Origin: Capsaspora owczarzaki ATCC 30864 | Taxonomy: Eukaryota > Opisthokonta > Filasterea | Length of the DNA: 64,000 nt | Reading direction: 5' to 3' | Assembly: GCF_000151315.2 (NCBI RefSeq) | Contig: NW_011887297.1 | Location: 1,217,587 to 1,281,586 of the forward strand | Part shown: positions 58,017 through 64,000 of the stretch, one piece after another | How positions within the stretch are numbered: position 1 is the first letter of the stretch | How the letters are laid out: each line of letters begins with the position of its first letter | The notes under the pieces: generated by a model | The model's database searches: none | Seen by the model: only the letters and a program-made list of their open reading frames with translations | What the model was told of the DNA's origin: nothing | Position numbers and translations under genes: made by a program

Positions 58017-60015
58017 ATGACTCGCCTCACCATGAAGTGGGCAAGCGTGGCCGTGCTAGTGCTGACTGTTATTGCTGCTGCGGGAATGGCCCGTGCTGCA
58101 GAGACGACGACGACGACGACGAATCCAGGACTCGGACTCGGCCGCAAGCAATCGGAGCTGCCGGCCTTCCGCGAGTTCCTGGCGCGAGGTGGCGCTGAGA
58201 TGCACGGCGTCGACATCCAGGAGCACGTCGACGCTGATGGCCGTCCCGGAGTCGCCGGACGGGGCGTCTTTGCCCTGCGCGACCTGGCTGCGGGCGAGAC
58301 CGTCCTGCGCGTCCCGCTGTCGCTCCTCCTGAACGTCGAGCACGCGAGCGCCAGCCCTCTGGGAGGGATTCTGGACGACTTTCGTCTGTCGGATGCCGAG
58401 GCCATGGCATTCTGGCTCATCTACGAGCTCACTCGCCCGGAACGAGCGTCGCCGTGGCTCCCGTACCTCGAGTCGCTCCCGGCAAGCATCAAGCAGCTCA
58501 CCATGTTTTACGATCCGTTTGAAATGAAGCGCTTGCAAGCGAGTCCCGTTGCCGAGTTTACGAGCCGCCGCACTGTCAAGATGCGCAACAAGTTTGGTAC
58601 GCAGGGGTTTTTTTTGGGGGGGGGGATATGTCACTGACGTGGCGGACATGAGAGGCCAGGAGCTGCGATCGCACTCACCCTCCTTTCGTGTGCATAACAT
58701 CCTGCTCCTTTTGAAACGATTGGATTTTTGTAGGCAAGTACCGCGAGCAAATCTCAAAGCACAGACCAGCGCACCTCGCCGAAATCGAATTTCCCGTTGA
58801 ACTCATCACTGTCGACGACTTTTTGTGGGCCATGGCCGTGCAATTCACTCGCTTGATTACCGTGCAAGTCAAGCATCCCGCGGACGGCGAGTGGGAACGG
58901 ACAAAGTGTCTGGTGCCCTTGGCCGACTTGCTCAACACTGCTCCTGCGGACCAAATCAACGTCGAGTGTGCCACCAACCTTGACAGCACCCACTTTGAGT
59001 GTGCAACGATTCGTCCTGTTGCTGAGGGCCAAGAGGTATGGCGCGAGCTGGACTGTTGATCTTCTTGTTTGTTTGTTTGCTTTTAGTTTGTAATTTGCTC
59101 ATTCCTCTTTGTTTGAATTGGCATTGCGTAGCTACTGACCCCATACGGTGGCGCCGAGCAACTGTCCAACGGCCAGTTGATCATGGACTACGGCGTCACG
59201 TTCAGGAATAATCCGTCGGATCTCGTTGCGCTCCCAATACCAAAATTGCGCGAGACTGCCGTGGCCTACGACTCCAAGATGCGTCTCCTGATGGCCATGT
59301 CGCTGGACCGGTCAGTCATCTGCCCTCGTGTGTCTTTGATGAGCCCATGGTGCTCTTCTTTTGGCTCATTTTTGGCTTCTTTGTTTGGCAGATTTGATCG
59401 CCTTCAACTTCCAGTGCTCGACCATTTCGAAAGCATCCCCAAAGAGCTGCTTGCTTTTGCACGCGTTTACGTCAGCACCCCGAGCGATCTGAGTGATCTG
59501 GAGCATGTGCTCGAGTTAATGAAAGAGGTGAGTGCCAACAAGGATGGTTTCTGATGTACCTTTGCCTGAACGACGCTCACCTGATTGCGTGCTTTTGCCG
59601 CGTAGCATCGCGCGATCAATCCGAGCAACGAGCGCCGCGCCCTGGAATTGCTTCTGCAACTCACGAATGAAATGATTTTGAAGTACATTACGACAATCGA
59701 GGTACGCAGGCAGTGCTTTTTTGAATCTTTGACGTCTTGTCGTCCGCCTCCTCCTCCTCCTGCTGTCGTGGGTCGCTCATCCATCTCAATCAAACACAAC
59801 CACAGGAAGACGAAACAATGCTTCGGGAGCTCGATGCAGAGTCCGTTCCTAATGCCAATGCCGTCAACGCTGTCGTCCTGCGGCTCGGCGAAAAGCGCAT
59901 TCTCTCGTCCCTATGGCAGTTGCTGGACAGCGCCATTGAAGCACTTCCCGAATCAAAGCAGGCTTTGGAGGATGTCGAGGATGACCAGGAGCAAGTTGTG
60001 CATGCGGAATTGTAA
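58017..60015 (+). CDS. Rubisco-LSMT/SETD3-type SET-domain protein with signal peptide
   Basis: Exons 58017-58596, 58734-59035, 59132-59310, 59392-59527, 59606-59701 and 59806-60015 give 500 aa. The split SET domain of the Rubisco large-subunit methyltransferase/SETD3-SETD6 group is seen: GRGVFALRDLAAGETVLRVP, then EAMAFWLIYELTRP..SPWLPYLESLP, then KCLVPLADLLNTAP (the usual P.aD..NH region), LLTPYGGAEQLSNGQLIMDYG and a Rubis-subs-bind-like C-terminal half (FDRLQLPVLDHFESIPKELL). The usual NH of 'D.lNH' reads NTAP here, so methyltransferase activity is uncertain. The N-terminus (MKWASVAVLVLTVIAAAGMARA) is a clear signal peptide, which is odd for this family and suggests the secretory pathway. 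The frame is open to an upstream ATG at 57912. Confidence 0.87.
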
Positions 60016-60295
60016 TAAGCACAACGACACAATAGATTTCCAATGTCACCGATACTTTATTTGTCAAAAATGTAGTTGAGCAAGGATTGGATAAAATGCA
60101 CACCAAAATACAGCAGCGACAGCGGTAGGTATCACACTGCACGACAGAAGAGTGAAAAGGAAAGAAGGAGGTGGGTTATTTAGAAAGAAGGGACACACAG
60201 ACGCTCACACACACTCACAAAAACAAAACAAAGAAAAACAAAACAAGAAACACATTCGTCGAAGCGTTGCTACAAAGGGGCCAGCTTCGTTCAGT

Positions 60296-62875
60296 TTAGT
60301 TGGCAGTGGCGCCTTCGACCTCAGCCACGTCAATCTTATCAAGCTGAAGCAGCGAGGCAGATGCCGAGCGGGAGCGAGACTCGGACGAATTCGGGCCGGT
60401 TGGTGTTGTGGTTGGGAGGCTCGTGTACATGCTGCGAAGTCGCGGGCGCGAGTCCTCACTGTTAAAGTTATTAGAATGTTTGTGTGAGTGCTGAGTTTTC
60501 GTGCCGCGCCAAAGAGTCCACCACACAAAATCAAACACAATCCAAAAAACTCACTCGGCGCTCTTTTGCATGGCTTGCATTTCAGACAGACGCTCATCAC
60601 GAGTGAGGTTGAGCTTGTCCAACACTGGGAAAAGCTTTTCAATGTTCAACTGTAAAAGCCAAGAAAAAAAAACGAAAAAACGTCAATACCCAGATACACA
60701 GCCCAAGAAGACACAGCCATTCGATTCGTTGAAACATCATACTCCTTCATGGCTGGCGTGGTACTTTTCGAGCTTGTCGCGAGTACGGTTGAGGTGGCGA
60801 TGAATGCAGGCCAGCTCCTTCTCAAGGTCGAGGTTCAGGCCGATGCGAGGCGGCAGCTCCTCCGGTTCGCTCTGGAGTAGCAAAGAGGGCAAAATTTAAC
60901 CTGAGCATAATGCAAGAATTTCGCTCGAAAGCAAGAGGACATGCAGAAACCCGCCTCGCTCCCGGACACGTCCCAAAACAAGCGCTTACCGAAAGAGCAT
61001 CAATGAATCGATACATCCCTTGGCGCTGCGATTCGAGAACCTCCTCAGACTCGCGGAGCAAGTCCTCCTTGCCCACACTGCCTTCAGTGAGCGTCGCAAG
61101 GCGCTGAATGTGCTTGGCGACAAGAACGAGTGCGCGTTTGGCAGTTTTGTTCGGATGGTCTGATGCACAAGAAGGAGGTGAGCAGCTCGCCCATGAACAC
61201 CAGCACGAAAAACTCCCAAAAAAAATCCCCTTACCATCGTGAACCTTGAAAATCTTTGGCGAAAGAATCGCAGGGCAGAAGAAGCGCAAGAACAAAAAGC
61301 CGCTGACAGCATGCATGGGCACGCGCGCCTCGGAAAAGTGAGCCGCGACCGTCTTTCGCATTTCGTGGAAGAGTTCGCGGAAGCGAGGCGGGATTCGGTC
61401 CTTGGAGGCGAAAATGACCTCAAAGCAGTGGCTGAGATGCTTCCGGAGCTGCTCTTGGTTTGCCGCAAGGTCTTCGCCTGGCGCAAGCTTGGTAGGGTCG
61501 ACTTCGCACGATTGAGGGCAGTCGTAGATGCCCTTGATCAACGGCTTGAGAACGGCGGTCAAGTACTGCTGGCCAACGAGCTTCATGTACATTTCAACCG
61601 TTTTGGTGCCAATCGAGTTGCCACGGAAGAGCAAATTGACGTCGTTGGCCGCAACAGTGTGCTTGATATCCAGCATGTACATGAGTCGCACGTACTTTGG
61701 TGTCACGGTCTTGCCGTCAAAAATGCGCAGCAGAGTGCGCGCAACGTCCTCGCGATCCGTTGCGAGCTTTCCCAGCGCGATAATCACGGCAAGCTGCTCA
61801 TCGAGAAGCAAGTCCAGCAGTTCCTCGTACTCTTGGAGTGGCAGAATGAATTCCTCCTGTTTTGGTTTGTTATTCAATCATAAAAGTGAGCAAAAGCAAG
61901 CTGCTCCAGCACACAGCACAAACAAACCACACAAAGCACGCACCGTGTACTTGTACTTGAACTTGAGCAGGCCTAGCTCGTTGTTTTCAGGGGAAGACTT
62001 GGGTTCCAAGTCGTAAAACGCGGTGAGCGGCACCTTCAACGGAATCTGACTCAAGGGCACAACACATCGTCCAAGCATCCCATTCGGCCGCCAGCGGTGG
62101 TACTTGTAATACAAGATTTTGACTTCAATTCCAGTGTCATCTGGAACGTGGCTGTTCGTTCGAAAAGGGAGAAAAAGGGGGGAAACAAGCAAAAGTGAGC
62201 GTTGGAACACGAGGGCAAGGTGGGGGAGAGACGCTACTGCTTACAATTCGAATGTTTCGTTAATGTACGATTGAGGAATGTGCTTGGCGGTGGCAGTGCG
62301 GAGCTTGTTGGACACTCGCTGGTTTCGTCGGAAGAGGGCCACTTCGAAATAAGTGCTGCAAGTGTCGTAAAGCTGGGCGCCATCCAAAGCTCGAAGCTCC
62401 AAAACTGCACGAAAAGAAAATTCACGTCGGGTTGAAAAAAGCAAACGAGATGCAAGCAGACAATGTGCAGGTGAGAATGTGTGCTGCAAATCACACCAAA
62501 ACAATAAAACGCGCAAAAAAAAAAAAAAAAAAAAAGATTCACGTACTGCCAACGTCAATGTCAACACCGTTCTTGCTTTTTCGCTTCAGAACCTGCACTT
62601 GGACCTTGCCAGGGGTGTGGTAGTCCTCAACACGAGTCATTGGAAACCACTGCTCGCATTCCTGCGGGTCGGCCCGCAAAGCCTGTTTTGAGACGCAAAC
62701 CTTGCCGACAGGTCGACCGTCCGCTTTGCTAGAGTCTGGATGATCAAACACAACGAGGCAGAGTTCTTGAAAGTTCGGATAGACCTCGCTGAGAATGAAA
62801 AAGCGGCGAGAACGGGCAAAGTTAGAGGCAAAGTGTTGTCAGCGCTCAACAAGAACAGCAGAAAGCAAGCGTTTC

Positions 62876-62906
<31 letters not shown>

Positions 62907-63093
62907 CAACTTACAAGTGATACTCTTCACCCCAAACCGGAGTCGGAGTTCCGTATTGGGTCTGGGTTCGCACCAGGTCTTTGGGGTCGTCAAAGCGAAT
63001 CGTGCAGTAGGCGTCCTTGACCTCGCCGTTACGCATGCCCTTGCCCTCAATGACATTGACAAACAGCGTGTTGTCTTGTCGTAGTAGCGACAT
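60296..63093 (-). CDS. GAP1-type Ras GTPase-activating protein, two C2 domains
   Basis: Exons 63093-62915, 62788-62547, 62404-62245, 62151-61944, 61856-61235, 61159-60990, 60871-60743, 60649-60555 and 60458-60296 give 655 aa. Two C2 domains come first (C2A about 1-115: LFVNVIEGKGMRNGEVKDAYC, WGEEYHFEVYP; C2B about 140-260: LELRALDGAQLYDTCSTYFE, EVKILYYKYHRW). The RasGAP domain (about 270-530) has the arginine finger in NLLFRGNSIGTK and FLFLRFFCPAILSPK, both intact. C2A seems to lack part of the usual Asp set, so calcium binding is uncertain. It should terminate Ras/Rap signalling at membranes, plausibly downstream of receptor tyrosine kinases. No PH/Btk module is seen; the C-terminus is a helical region plus a Ser/Arg-rich tail. 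Confidence 0.94.
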
Positions 63094-64000
63094 GGCTCGA
63101 GTTCAGACAGCGCGTGCGTCCACGGAACAAAACGGGAAAGGCGTCGACACGAGTGTTTGAGTTTGGCTTGATTTTAACAGTGAAACCGAGCAGCGAAAAA
63201 CGGGTGTGTCTCCTGTTCCCAATGAGTGTTGTAGTCTGTCAAACCCAACACAGTTGATGGAGAAGTGAGAACAAGACAAACAGTAAACAAACAAAAAGCG
63301 AATTCACACAAAAAAGCGAATCAAGAATTGGGGGGGGGCGGCAACAAAAGCGCAGCGAAAAGAAGAAGAAGAGTGCAAACAAAACAAGCGAGGGTTGTAG
63401 TAGCATGGGATTTGCGTCACGTACGCTCTTTCGTCATGAGGAAACGAAGAAGAACGAGCGCGTGAGTGGACGTGAAACCAATAAAAAAAATAAAAAAACG
63501 AAACAACGAAACAACGCCCGACACCAAAAAACCAAAAATACACCGCTTCGCATGCTCCTCTTCAATGGGGCCCCAAAGCGATTATCTTTGAGTAAGAGAA
63601 GCAACGTTTCTATCATGTCCAACCCACGAACGCGTGGTTGGCGTTTGTTGTTCAGTGTCATCTCGTTTGTTGACAAAGTCCCAACTCTTTAACACATCCA
63701 ACACCAAAACGCGATATCCCATAATAAAACGCAGCAAACCCTTCCCCCCCCCACACCGTTTGCTTGGCTGCGTTCACGCAAATCATCAAGTCGAATCGCC
63801 TCGATAATGGCCTCGCACCCCCGTATCGGTCTTTGCGGGAAAAAGACTCACCGCTCGACCAAACCACAAGGCACAATGAAAACCGGAAGAAAAAAAAAAA
63901 AAAAAGGAAAGGGAGTTGCCAAAATTAACCAACACAGAAAAAAAATCAACAGCACAGTTTTACAGTGTCGGTGGAAAAGAACGGACCCGCAGCCATCACG
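63094..64000. other. right-edge interval, no gene seen
   Basis: 907 bp upstream of the RasGAP start. It holds a G run (about 63331-63338), A-rich simple sequence (about 63480-63540, 63885-63906) and no frame with family resemblance. It should include the RasGAP promoter and perhaps the start of a gene beyond the window. Confidence 0.45.

Overview
The window is nuclear DNA of a unicellular eukaryote: genes are cut by short GT-AG introns (about 40-120 bp), intergenic gaps are small, and proteins are of opisthokont/holozoan type. Two receptor tyrosine kinases with HRDLAARN catalytic loops, plus FIBP, SETD7-like, TAF4, GAP1-type RasGAP and AP180/CALM orthologues, point to a close unicellular relative of animals. 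A filasterean such as Capsaspora is my best guess; this is inference, no species marker was seen. Retained aspartate-semialdehyde dehydrogenase shows it can make Thr/Met precursors, which animals cannot.

Layout, left to right: a partial multi-pass membrane protein (-), tandem DsbA-fold isomerase (+), FIBP (-), a DUF4246 protein (-), a tentative small gene (-), aspartate-semialdehyde dehydrogenase (+), 14-exon DHCR24-like sterol reductase (-), ThrE/PRM10-type transporter (+) and LRR receptor tyrosine kinase 1 (-). Then come a gene-poor stretch, a pogo-like DNA transposon set inside a 41-bp tandem repeat, and an unknown single-pass membrane protein (-). Next are Pol III subunit RPC9/CRCP (+) and the 27-exon LRR receptor tyrosine kinase 2 (+). 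From 35 kb on, genes are packed and almost strictly alternate in strand: AP180/CALM (-), TAF4 (+), SDS22 (-), SETD7-like (+), NUS1 (-), dihydroorotase (-), PNGase with a propeller-like tail (+), POLD2 (-), Josephin protease (+), peptide deformylase (+), a Q-rich unknown (-), a SET protein (+) and a two-C2 RasGAP (-).

Most genes are unrelated housekeeping genes arranged as divergent pairs with start codons 68-320 bp apart and as convergent pairs with 70-280 bp between stops. The most striking biology is the inverted pair of paralogous receptor kinases: identical exon plan and near-identical kinase domains, but 2 LRR exons in one and 22 in the other, every LRR exon exactly 72 nt with phase-2 borders. 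Exon chains were built by eye from splice sites, reading frame and family resemblance; the summed exon length of every complete model is divisible by three. No rRNA, tRNA, CRISPR array or virus-derived element was recognised.
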